Shown in pieces: positions 23,917 through 34,808 of a DNA stretch of 64,000 nt; position 1 is the first letter of the stretch, and every line of letters begins with the position of its first letter. This DNA comes from Channa striata. Taxonomy: Eukaryota > Chordata > Actinopteri > Anabantiformes > Channidae. A program made the position numbers and the translations under genes. Location of the stretch: the NCBI GenBank assembly GCA_033026295.1, contig CM065183.1, positions 22,721,855-22,785,854 of the forward strand, given 5' to 3'. The notes below the pieces were generated by a model that was not told the origin of the DNA, made no database searches, and worked only from the letters and a program-made list of their open reading frames with translations.

Positions 23917-23948
<32 letters not shown>
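23917..23948 (+). repeat. (TCTG)8 tetranucleotide repeat in dact1 5'UTR
   Basis: Eight uninterrupted TCTG units inside the CpG-rich leader of dact1, likely length-variable. Confidence 0.95.
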
Positions 23949-23951
<3 letters not shown>

Positions 23952-24193
23952 CATCGACCCGTTGCCGCGGGCTCGGACGTGTTGGGAGTCACCCGGACGT
24001 CCACCGGAGTGGAGCCGGGACCCGTCTACGGGATTGATGTGACCTGTTTGTCCGCAGGACGATCCTCGGAGGGGCAGCGGTGACCGACCAGTCTGATGAT
24101 CTGAGTCTGGATCCACTTTGTAGCGGGTCCATTTAACCCCGATTGTTAACTCGGTTAACCGAGTCAGGAGTTTGCTCTCAGGTGCCTTGCACC

Positions 24194-24229
24194 ATGCCGG
24201 TGGTCTCCGGCAGACCCTCCGGAACCTGA
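24194..24229 (+). promoter_or_regulatory. Upstream open reading frame in dact1 leader (11 codons)
   Basis: accATGc starts an 11-codon frame ending TGA at 24,229, only 21 bases before the dact1 ATG and in a different frame. Upstream frames in this position commonly lower translation of the main frame. Two other ATGs further up (near 24,034 and 24,094) stop after one or two codons. Confidence 0.5.
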
Positions 24230-24250
24230 CGCCGTACAGAGTCTGGGGAC

Positions 24251-27200
24251 ATGCTGTCCGCCGCCTCCAGGCGGGACAGAGCCGCGGACCAGGATGCGGC
24301 GGAGCGGCTGCGCTCGATGCGGGAGCGCCTGGAGGCCACCGTGTCCGGGCTCGGGGAGCTGGAGTTCCTACGGCAGCGGCAGGAGGTGCTGGTCCGGGCC
24401 GCGCTGGAACTGCGGGAGGTGGAGGTGGAGGTGGAGGTGGAGGTGGAGGTGGAGGTGGAGGAGGCAGCGGAGGGTAGGAGGGAGGTGCAGCTGAGCTCCG
24501 AGGAGAAGCTGCTGGAGGAGAACATCCTGCTGCTCCGGAAACAGCTGGTAGGTCCTGTCAGGCAGTCTGGAAGGGGGATTCAGGTGTGTAGGAAGAGGTC
24601 AGAGGTCAGGGGTGAAGAGAGGTCAGCCCGGGGTGTGTGTGTGTGTTGGGGAAGCAACCTGCATTAACAGGAAGTACACACAGTACAAATACTTCACAGT
24701 AAAGAGCTTGTCGGAGCCTTGTCAGGTCGTAGATTCTCAGACAGAGACCGGGTCTCCCACCCCCATCCACCCCACGGATCAGAGAGGATGCTGGGAGTTC
24801 CAGTGGGGTCTGTGTGTCGCCAGCTTCCAATTACCGAGGTGTGACGAGCCAGCTGGGACAAACACGGCGGTTTTATCCCAGTCTGCATTAGTGAACAGTC
24901 CGATCCGGTAATAACTGGACCTTTGTTGTCGCCTGAAGGGAAACACACACTCTAGTGTGTGTGCGTGTAGCAGTTGGTCCGTAGGTCTGACCTCAGTGCG
25001 TCAGTCCTGGTCCGTTTGGTCTGTGCTAAGGCTGCAACTCTAAACTTGAATCTGGATTAAATTATCCCCTCTCCCCAAACACACACACCCTCAAAACTGA
25101 AACTCTGCAACTCGACTCAGTTCAGTGATGAAGCAGCTGAGACGCCAACTGTCTGCACAGGAAACACAGGAGACTGGGTCTGGACCGGGTCCTGGTCTGT
25201 GCTGTCCTGTTTCTCGTCTCTGTACAGTGGACCGTGTCTCTTTCTTGTCACTCCTCTGAGCTCAGCTCGGTGCAGAAATGGGTTAAAGGCTCAGACTTGG
25301 TTCAAGACCCAGCTGACCCAGAGGTGGATTCTGATGATGTGGACATGGTGTAGAACGCAGGATCTTGAGTGTTCAGATGTCAGTTGACTTGTGTCAGTGA
25401 TGTCATGACATAGCTTCTGTGAACTAGTTCTTCCCTAAAACCACAATCGGTTCCACGTGGAACCTGGAAGGGGTTTTCACGTCTTTTGTGCAGAATGTTC
25501 AACATTTATTTGAAGTTAATGAAACAGGTCGACGGACTCAGTGGACATTTGGGTCAGTTTAGTCTGTCAGACTACAACAGGAAATGTGTGTGACATCACT
25601 TCTTGCCACTCAGCTGTGGAGCCGGTGGGCGGGGCATGGCTGTCAGCTGTTTGATTGACATGACCAGCAGCTGGATGAGTGTGGGTTTGTGTTTGAACAA
25701 GTTGCAGATTCCAGAGAGCAGCTGCTGTCACTCACACACACACACACAGATCTTTCTGTAGCAGAGAGGACATAACGCATTCCCTAACCCCACCCCCACC
25801 GCCCCCTTAACCCACCAAACATAAACCTGGTTCTAAACTAAATCCTGAAGCTCGGTCCACAGCCTCAGATATTCGAGGGAGAGACAACCAGACAACATGT
25901 TCTCACATCGGTGCTCTCAAACGTACGTGTCCACGCCACCACAGAAAGACACGCCCCCTCCGGGATAGAAAACACGCAGACTATGTGGCTTTTTATTCTC
26001 AGGTCATGTGCTGCATTCCTGGGACTGAGCGGTGAGCACACAGAGACACAGAGACACACTCCATCTGTCTTCTCAACAACCAAACAGCCGAGCACGTCCA
26101 GAACTCTGACCCAAACTGCACCACTTTGGGCTGCATTCACCTTGCGAAAGGTGGTGAAAGCACGTGGGGGGCGTTGTTTCCTGAAGCAGTGAGGTGACCA
26201 AACACGATCCGAGGTGGTTCAGGTGTTTGTGTTATAGCGGTGAAACCTCTGCATGTGTCTTCTCAGCATTTCTACCGACACCGACTCAGTGTCTGGCTGC
26301 TGTGAGTCAGTAGGAGATTATGTTATAGGAATGGGTTTGGTTGGGTCCGGTCAGGCTGAGATGTCCCTGTCACTGCTATACCATATGTCTTATTCTTATT
26401 CTTCTGGAATCAGGACTAATCTGGATATTTCATGGAAAGCAAACAGAAAAACAGAAATCTAACCTGACCTCTGTGTGTTTGACAGAACTGTCTGAGGAGG
26501 AGGGACGCTGGTCTCATCAGTCAGTTACAGGAACTGGACCGACAGATTTGTGACCTGAGATTGGACACTGAGTTATCTCATGACCAGCTGGAGACGGACA
26601 GCCGGCCGAGCTCAGGTAAAAAAATATTCTTTAGCCGAGAGAAAACAATAGTTTGTCATTTTAGGAAATGTTGCATTTCTGGCTGAGTCCTGGATGTTCA
26701 GACCACGGCCTGCGCACCGACAGTTGGAAGGAACCGCCTCCCTAATATCACACGCCCACATTCAGGGCGTGACGTTAACACCCGCCATTTACACTGATGT
26801 CAGGTTCAAGTTGTTCTGTTACTGCTGCAGCATCTCCAGTGTCCACATCTTCACATTTAGTCATTTTTTTAGATGCTTTAATCCAAAGCGACTTACAGAC
26901 AAGGTACGAGGCAGCAAAGATCAAAGTCAAGGAGAAGAACATAGAAGTAAAGTTCTATCAAAGAAGTGTTTCTGTTTCAGGAGATGCGAGTACAAGAAAG
27001 AGCGAGGAAGATGCGGAAGAGTTCTGCTTTCAGCAGTTTTTGAAATATTGGGAGTGAGGACTTTGGCAGTTCATGCCACAATCATGGGCTCTGTGTACAA
27101 TGTCACTGTCACTTAAAAAACAATATCAATAATAAAAAAATCAAACAAACAAACGAGGCAGAAACAGTGACGTCAGCTCTGCCTCTGGTCTCTCTGTGTG

Positions 27201-30200
27201 GTCCACTGTGAGTGTGTATTAATATTAAAACTTAAATGTCCTTTTACAGTAAATTGTGATCATATATAACATTTGATTACTTTACAATTAATCCTGACCA
27301 CCGTGTTATATCCTTTCAATGCCCTATTTTTAAAAAATAATATACAAATCGAGCAGGTCCTGCACACAACAGCTGGCACATGACCTGTTCTATGGCGGCA
27401 AATATTTGCTGTGCTGACACAGATTCCTGTGTGCAGAATGGTCATTTAGATTTAAAGGTGTTGTAAATTTAGTTTGAGTAAATTTTAGCACATCAGCTTT
27501 AATCATATGAAATGTCAGAATAAGCAACGAGCACATCAGAGGGACAGCGCACATTGCCTGGGTTAGCAACAGAGTCAGAGAGGCCAGATTGAGATGGTTT
27601 GGACATGTGCAGAGGAGGGACAGTGAATACATTGGTAGAAGGATGTTGGAGATGGAGTTGCCAGGCAAGAGGGCGAGAGGACGACCAAAGACGAGATATA
27701 TGGATGTTCAGGATGCCCAGGACAGAGTGAGGTGGATACGGATGATTCGCTGTGGCGACCCCTGATGGGAAAAGCCGAAAGGGAAGTAGTAGTAGCAGTA
27801 GTAGTAGCTTTAATCATATGAAATGTAGTTGCTGGACAACCCCACAGTGGCCAAGTATGAAAGAGAGTATTGATGTATTGGACAGGCGAGATCTGATATA
27901 GAAGATCTGAGGTGTTGGGAGGTGAATTTGTTATTTGTTTCCACTGTATATGCTAAGCTAACTGCTAACAGCGGTTGGATCAGTCGGAATAGGAGAAGCA
28001 TTTACAAACTGCTGTTTTTTTTTCTCTCATGTCCAGATGTTAGGGTGCTGTGGTCTGGTGGGATCCAGCTGTGATGCAGTTTACCCATCACAGATGATGT
28101 TCACGTGTTGTTGTCTCCTCTCTCTTCCGTAGGTTTCTACGAGCTGAGCGATGGAGCATCTGGTTCTCTCTCCAACTCGTCCAACTCAGTCTTCAGTGAG
28201 TGTTTCTGCTCGATGGCCGATGCTGATGGGCATATTTTGTCCACAGGTACAGACCCACCTGACACCACCCCTTTGCTTGTAGAAACTTTATTCAAGATGT
28301 TCCTCTCAGACCAAAGGCAGTTTTCTTTCTTACAAACAGAAGAGCGTAAAGGCTAGGCTGAACCTGACTTAAATGTGCAGGGGGTTCACTGGCAGGTGAG
28401 AAGCTGTGAGAAGGTTCCATGCTGCTGCTCTGCTCCTTTTGGTCTTTTTCCTGTAAAAACTCACAGTAACTTCACGTTGACACCTCGGATCCACCAAGCA
28501 TGTCAGCATAAACACACACAGAGGTAGGCGTTCAAAGTAAAAGTACTCCTTTCAGCTCTTAGCTTTGAGCTGTAGCTCAGTTGTAAGGCAGTCGTCCACA
28601 GACCACGGGGTCAGGGGCTAGTTAATCCCAAGTTGCTCCCAGTGGGTCGGGTGAGCACTTTGCATGGCAGCCATCGCCGTCTGTGTGAATGAGAAGCTAC
28701 ATTATAAAGAGCTATATAAGCGGGCATTTACCAATTTCCTATTTAAATTAACATCTACCAAAAAATCCCAAATGATCCCTGTGAACGTGGGACACAAAGA
28801 CGTCTCAGCAAGCCAAAATAAACTGTCTTTCTCAGTGTGTGGCAACAAGATTCTACAAATGAACTCTCAAACACACTGTGTGTTTTTTTTATTAATTAGG
28901 AGTTGGAGGCTTTTCTATGCCAATGGTTTTAATTGATTCTTTTTTTATATTGGCTAAATTCCAGAATGAAAGTGATTGTTGATGGTAAAGCTCAGCTTGG
29001 TGCTCCAGTTTGTTCTGGGAAAACAGACGTTATGCTGCTGAGAAGTAATCTTATTACTGATACTTACATCTACCGTAAAGTTGTGCTGCTGTGAGAGGAC
29101 ATGGATTGTGAGTGGACAATTGGTCACATGATAAAAAAGAAACACTTCACCCACCGGTCTGCTCTGATAGGTCCACTCCCTCTGCATGAAAAGCATTCGA
29201 ACCTTCAACCTGCTCCAACAGTATCCAAAGGACTCACAAATACTGTGGGGGTTCTGGCTGATGCAGTGAGGCTCTCATCTCATCTCTCTTTTATACTTGG
29301 CTGAGAAATATCCATCTTGAGATAATCCGATAAGAAATGTGAACACACCCAAAACACACAGAGGACTTCCCTGGAGACACATTAAACTGATAGGATCATA
29401 TTTGCAGAGGAACTTTATGCATCATCAAACATTTCACAGCAGCTCCTTCTCTAGGGAGTGACATTATTTACTGTACAAATAACACAGCCAATATGTTGTG
29501 AAGGGAGAACGCAGTGTAGACTCGGCCACGTTCTCTGCACTACAGCTAACACATTCAGAACAGCATAACCGTCCTTGCAAAGGGATCCATTTGTTGGCTG
29601 CTTACGGAAATTGTTCTGGTAACAAAATGGGGAAATGCTGTTAATTAAGGGATCTGGCAAGTCACTAAATAGTTGATGACATTTGTATCAGTCATTATAT
29701 TGTTCTGTTGAGGCACTGGCAGCTTTTGGAGATTAGAACAATGTGAAAAAAACATTTATCCTCGTTCATCTGACACTTATCTGGACTTGGCTCACGTTGG
29801 CAGCAGGTTAATCCGGTACAGATGTTCCAAAGAGTTCCAAGGCCAGATGAGTTTTGTAACATCTGCAGCGTGTTCTGGTTCTGCTGCAGTTTTTCCTACA
29901 AGGCAGGCATACATCTGAAAAGCACCAGTAGAAGCTGTCCAGGAAAATCCCAATAAGACGATGAACCACCTCAACTGGTTAATTTTCGTGTGACTGAGCA
30001 GCAGCTTTACTTTGAACTCAACCCAACCCATCCACCGTACAGAGGAATCTCACTTCAGCCACTTGTATTCAAAGTCTTGTTCATTTGGTCACTACCCAGA
30101 GGGTGAAAACATACAGTAGAAGAATAAATGTATATGTTTTTATTGGTCAGAGAGGAATAAACTAATACATAATGCTCTCAAAGTGACATAGTTCATTTTT

Positions 30201-33200
30201 CATCTGTAGACAAGTGCAGCAAGAAATGCAAAAAACTGAAGCTTAAAATCTACTTTTACAGAGCTCCTGAGATCATTTACAAGTCTGCATGACAAATAAT
30301 ACAAGGAGAACATTATGAGAAGTCATCATTCAAGACAGGGAACATGCAGAAACCCAAACTGACCATCGTGCTCTAAGCTTTTAGTTTCCAAACCACAGGC
30401 TCTGGTGAAAAAGTCACTCTTAGCAGCAGTAGATAGAAAATCAGTTTGAAACGAACAAACAAACTGTATTGGAGTCAGAGCAGAATGTCACTAGCACTTT
30501 GCTTTCAGTTTGTTCTTTAAAAATCAGCAGCTTTTCCTGGATAAGTCTGTCCACACGGTGAATAAAGACCCTGAGGCATGTGTCATGTAAATACAGACAC
30601 TGTTAGAGTTTCAGGGGAACATGGAAGTGAAGCCTGCTTACAGTAGAGCATTGTTGGAGCAGGAAGAATGAGTATTAATATTATATTTAGTTAGACACAC
30701 CATTTATCTGTTTGTTTAGAGACCAGAAATTACAGAGGAAATTAGAACTGAGCCGCAGGCTCATTTGTGTAGCTCTTGGTCACATTCAGGCTCGTATGTA
30801 AAGTGCTGCAGGCCTAAGAATCGGCAGCACAGGACGTGTGGTGCAAAGCGAGTTTGTTCGTTGTGAGTCTCCGACACAGCAGTGGGCGCTTTTGAAGCAG
30901 AAACTTAGCTTAGAACTTCATAGTTTCTGCACACAAATGTTGCACAGGCTCGTTTGCTGGGGTCGATTTACTTTTACTCCATGGTTTTCATAAATCAGAA
31001 ATACGTCATCAGTGTGTTTTCCTGCACAATTATAGAAGTGCTGGTTTTCACAGAGTCTGCCACAAGAAGCAGGCAGCTATCATTGAACCTCTATGTGTGG
31101 TTCTGAAGGTTGTTAATTCTGGAGCAGATCATAGAAGTTCTGGTTTCACTTGGACTCTTGAGCATAAAAAATATTGTTCCTCCGCAATGAATTTCCAATG
31201 CGAGGGACTAACTAGTTGTAAAACACGTGGAATCTCACCTAAGGAATGAACACAAGGTCAGGTTTGTTTGCTTTGTGCCTTGTTAGCTGATGTTGGTTTA
31301 GCAGCAGCTTATGTTGGCGTGCTGACACTGTGATGATAGCTCAGTGCCTCCCACAGAATTTCATTATACTCTGTGATGGCAACCTGGCTGGTTGGGGCGT
31401 TTTAGGGAGGGGCGGGGGACACAAGGGAAGAAGTCTCATTCTCTTGTGAAAGTTTATGTAACTACAGAGACACTTTGAGTGATGCCATACATCTGAATGT
31501 GTTTGTAGAATCCTAGGGAGGAGCAGTGGTGTTCGGAGGGGAGGGATCCATCTCACCACATATAGACAACACGTGCAGTCGTGTTGAAGACCATTTCTTC
31601 GCCTGGTGCACAGAACAAACAACCCGACAACATGTTTAATTTGTCCTGTCATCAATTTAAACCATGGAGTTGAGCTTACCGATAGCTAATCTGAGCTGCT
31701 GTTTGACACTTAAACAGCAAATAAGTCATCTGCCGGTGCAATAGATCAAGGGAAAAGAATCCTCTAGTTAACTGAGGTCGTCATCGTTTTCTCCAACAGA
31801 AAAATACAGTGGTTTGGCCAAATATACTTGGACAGGCCATCCATGTATATGTATGAGAGTGACTGTTCTGTCCTACGGTGGTGGAGCCAGTTCTCTTAAA
31901 TTGAAATTAAATTTCTCTAAACTGGGGTCGTGCAGTCCATTATGGTCCATAGAGAAACCTTCCCTGCAGACCCACAGTCTGCTCTGTTTCCTGTCCCGTA
32001 TTGTTGCATTGAATCTTTACGCTGTTTCTGTCTTGTCTTTTGTTTCGAAGTTGCACTTCAGGCTGACTGCCTCACATGGCCCCAGGGAAAGGAAACACTA
32101 TCCTTGCTGTGTACTTACAATAAAGTTCCCGTCAGACTGTAGTTTTGAGTTGTTTCCAGTCCTGAGCAGCCCCCGCTGTGTTATTATCCACCCTCCCAAA
32201 CCTCTGCTGTCTTTGATTGTGTACTCATTTATGAGCTCTGACATATAAACCATGTTCTTCTCCTGTCCAGGAACAGTGGGGAACATGAAGGGTTAACATT
32301 TCACAGCACACTGTCTCCACAGAGAAGAATTTTCCACTTACTAATTCTCGTTCTCTCCATGCACAGCCAAACAGGGTCATTACCACATTCAACAGACCAT
32401 TTCGACAGAACTACTTGGAAACAACTCGGCCCAAGTCAACTTCCTGTCAGCTGCTGACATTAGGAAACAATGCAACACTGAAATAAACTTAGACCCATTT
32501 AGACTGTTAGTGTTCGGAACTGTGTAATGTTTAGCGGTCTAGTTTTAGCAGACCTGGACCAGCTTGCTGTCATACATAAATCATCGAAACCCAGAAAATA
32601 TCTGCAGCTGGGTCTGCTTACTAATGTGAAGTTCTTTCTTTTTTTCCCTCAGATGAGCTGGCCAGCTGTTTGGAGTGTGACGGTTTGGTTGAAGGACTTT
32701 GTGATGACTCTCCTCCCTCTGGTACAGTCCGTCACTCATTATCAGCGCCTCACCCTCCCACCCAGGACCCAGTGTCTTCAGTGGCAGGCTTTGACTCACA
32801 GTTGAAGTACCACTGCGACCTAGTGGCCAGAAACAGCAGTGATATGTACCCGTACCCAAGCCCGCTGCATGCTGTGGCTGTCCAGAGCCCTATCTTCCTG
32901 CACACCTATGGTCACGGAGGTCAAGGCAGGGTTCAAGGGGGTCTGAAAAGCATGGAGCATGGTGTTGAAGTAGAAACTTCACCCCTTCCTGCCTCTATGT
33001 CAGCTCCTCTTGTATCACAAAGCTACCCCTGGCCAACCTCTTCTTCTTCCTCCCAGACACCATCCCATAAGCGACTGGATAGCTACATCTACAGTCTGCT
33101 ACAGCGCAAAGCCCTGCCAATAAGGACCAGCAGACCCAGAACTAGCATCAGCACTGACCCATCAAAGAGCATTCTCAGACAGACTATTCTCTGTGTGAGG

Positions 33201-34808
33201 CAAGTGTCTGCTCCCAGCTCTTGTTCCGGTTTAGGGACCCTGAAAGGGTCTGATCTCAAACTTTCTTGGCCGAATGGAGGAACATCTGCAGAAGATGTTG
33301 TCTCCTGGTCTTTTCAGAGGCAGTGGTCTATGGAACGTAAACGTGAAGAGCAGGAGACCCAAAATGGCTTTTCTGGTTGCAGCGCTGACATGATGCAAGC
33401 TGGCGTTAAGATTATCAACAGTGACTTGGAACAAAATCTGAACAGCTCTTCTTCTAGTACTGGCATCCAGAATGGCTGTTCTGTCACCAACAAGGACCTT
33501 CATACAAGCACCAACAGTCTGCTAAAAAAGAAAAGCAAAGGGCTACTTTCTCCCTCAACAGGTTCTACAGCCACTCTGCCTAAAGACTTCAGTGAGCTAA
33601 GCAGAGCTGACTGTAACACTAAAGAGACCAAGGAACCACGTTACCCCCCAGACCAGGAACTGCTTCACAAATCATCTACAAATGTGAAAACAACAACTCC
33701 CAAGAACAGCCCCAAGCCTCTCCAAACCAGCCAGAGAGACAAAAATGATAGACCAGTGCCAGAGCTTACCAGTCTGAGGGAGTCTTCCTCCCGGAGTCAG
33801 GAAGAGGGGGGGGGGGGAAGTAGTATCATTGTCAATACCAAGTACCTCTCCACCCAGCGGCAGAACATCCACCTCCGCAAGTGTGGCAGCAAGTCTGTCA
33901 AGGGGAAGATGAGTCGGGCCTCTGAGCACAATGATCCTTTGTCAGACAGAAAAGGGGATAAATCACAACACAAGTCCAATTCCAGAAAGTCCCGGCTAGT
34001 GGAGGATGGAGGATCTACCTACAGTAAAGTCTCCAAGAGAGCAACTGGTGGTGCATCTAGACTGGCCTCCTCCAGATACAAATTCCTTTCTGCATCCATA
34101 CCAGAGGGCCAAGTCCTAGACAAGTACAACACCTCAACTCTAAGCAGTGTGAGGTCAGGAGCATCCAGGCATCACCATAGACACCACCACCATTGCTGTG
34201 GTAACCACCACCATCACGGTCACCACCATAATCATCTACACCACGGGCGAGACCAGGTCGTGGTTATAGCAAAACCAAAGCACAAACGAAGCGATTACCG
34301 GCGGTTACGTGCTATAATGGAGGCCCCATATGATGAGGTATTAAGGCATGCTCAGCGACAGCAGACAAATGAGTTGCTGGGCTTTTCTGCAAACAAGGCG
34401 TACCGGCCCTCGAGTGGCCAATTGAGTGGCCCGTACTCGTACGTTGCAGGAAGCGACTCAGAGTATTCAGCTGAGTGTGCATCGCTTTTTCACTCCACCA
34501 TTGTGAACACCAGTGAGGACGAGAAATCCAACTACACCACCAACTGCTTCGGAGACAGTGAGTCCAGTGAGGAGGACTCTGCGAATGAGAGCACCACCAC
34601 AAGTGATACTGAGGAAAGTGGAGAAGGTGGGACTGGTGGGATTGGCAGGGGATGGGGCCAGTTAGGGGCATCTGGGGGGAGGGTAGTGGGCCGGGAAATT
34701 ACTCCAGCTCAAGCAAAAGCCTTTGTCAAGATTAAGGCCTCTCGTAACCTGAAGAAGAAGATCCTGAGGTTCAGGTCTGGTTCTCTCAAACTCATGACAA
34801 CAGTATGA
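24251..34808 (+). CDS. dact1: Dapper homologue 1 (Dact1), Dishevelled-binding Wnt modulator
   Basis: Four exons: 24251-24547, 26486-26615, 28133-28246 and 32653-34808. All phases agree, giving 899 codons with stop. In order it shows ELEFLRQRQEVLVR, a leucine-zipper region (LEENILLLRKQL, exons 1-2), [37 protein letters not shown] (exons 2-3), YPSPLHAVAVQSP, a basic AKPKHKRSDYRR motif, the acidic SDSEYSAECASLFHST block with NYTTNCFGDSESS, and the terminal KKKILRFRSGSLKLMTTV, whose last four residues are the family's PDZ ligand for Dishevelled. Dact proteins are cytoplasmic/nuclear regulators of canonical and planar-polarity Wnt signalling. Oddities: an EV dipeptide repeat in exon 1, a 12-G homopolymer and a His-rich insert in exon 4. 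Adjacency to talpid3 matches human and favours Dact1 over Dact2/3. Confidence 0.96.
24416..24457 (+). repeat. (GAGGTG)7 coding repeat, Glu-Val dipeptides in Dact1
   Basis: Seven in-frame GAG-GTG units give residues 56-69 as (EV)7, next to EE. This falls between two conserved blocks of exon 1, at the place where human DACT1 has a variable Gly/Ala-rich linker. Confidence 0.95.
24548..26485 (+). other. dact1 intron 1
   Basis: No exon, repeat family or RNA gene could be supported, apart from short CA tracts near 25,735 and some C-rich sequence at 25,786-25,807. Confidence 0.6.
26848..27110 (+). mobile_element. Dispersed teleost repeat with 'atccaaagcgacttacag' motif (dact1 intron 2)
   Basis: Begins 'cacatttagtcatt..agatgctttaatccaaagcgacttacagacaagg', a phrase repeated throughout fish genomes, and continues into A/G-rich repeat-like sequence. 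A related start is at about 58,150 ('acatttacattttgcagacacttttatccaaagcaacttacag'). The exact family is not assigned, and the 3' limit is approximate. Confidence 0.55.
27546..27808 (+). mobile_element. 3' end of a LINE retrotransposon (dact1 intron 2)
   Basis: Bases 27,586-27,765 encode the typical C-terminus of a non-LTR reverse transcriptase: RLRWFGHVQRRDSEYIGRRM, LEMELPGKRARGRPKTRY, then an end at RCGDP-stop. The fragment is followed by a (TAG)n-like 3' tail (27,786-27,807), as expected for the 3' end of such an element. It is 5'-truncated and cannot be autonomous. Confidence 0.8.
28567..28740 (+). mobile_element. tRNA-derived SINE, plus strand (dact1 intron 3)
   Basis: A-box-like 'tgtagctcagttgtaaggcag' is followed by 'cgtccacagaccacggggtca' and 'aagttgctcccagtgggtc', then 'agcactttgcatggcagcc'. 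That is the same order as the minus-strand copy at 22,140. The B box is degraded. It resembles a tRNA gene at its head but does not fold as one. Confidence 0.7.
28741..32652 (+). other. Remainder of dact1 intron 3
   Basis: Non-coding, moderately AT-rich. I saw no exon with splice sites and phase that would extend dact1, and no other gene. Confidence 0.6.
33806..33817 (+). repeat. 12-G homopolymer inside dact1 exon 4
   Basis: Twelve consecutive G bases encode the end of EEGGGG (Gly 566-569). The frame is open on both sides and matches the family, so the length as given is correct or was correctly assembled. Confidence 0.97.
34170..34244 (+). repeat. Histidine-rich insert in Dact1
   Basis: Seventeen of 25 codons (residues 687-711) are His, with a CysCys pair, just before the conserved basic AKPKHKRSDYRR motif. 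Human DACT1 has only a modest Gly/His-containing stretch there. Confidence 0.9.

Larger units (their letters stand above)
23731..24250 (+). promoter_or_regulatory. dact1: dact1 promoter and 5'UTR
   Basis: A TATA-like GTATATAAAAG (23,731-23,741) precedes a switch from AT-rich to GC- and CpG-rich sequence from about 23,790, which continues through exon 1. Transcription starting near 23,765 would fit, but this is inferred. The 5'UTR would contain a TCTG repeat and a short upstream open frame. Confidence 0.45.

Noticed and set aside
23700..24116. 138-codon minus-strand frame over the dact1 promoter
   Set aside because: It reads the TCTG repeat as Asp-Arg-Gln-Thr repeats and spans the AT/CpG boundary; not gene-like.
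28567..28640. Possible tRNA gene
   Set aside because: It has an A-box-like start but a degraded B box and no cloverleaf; it continues into SINE body sequence shared with other copies.
32581..34671. Minus-strand frames opposite dact1 exon 4
   Set aside because: They are shadows of the dact1 coding frame, with no recognisable domain.
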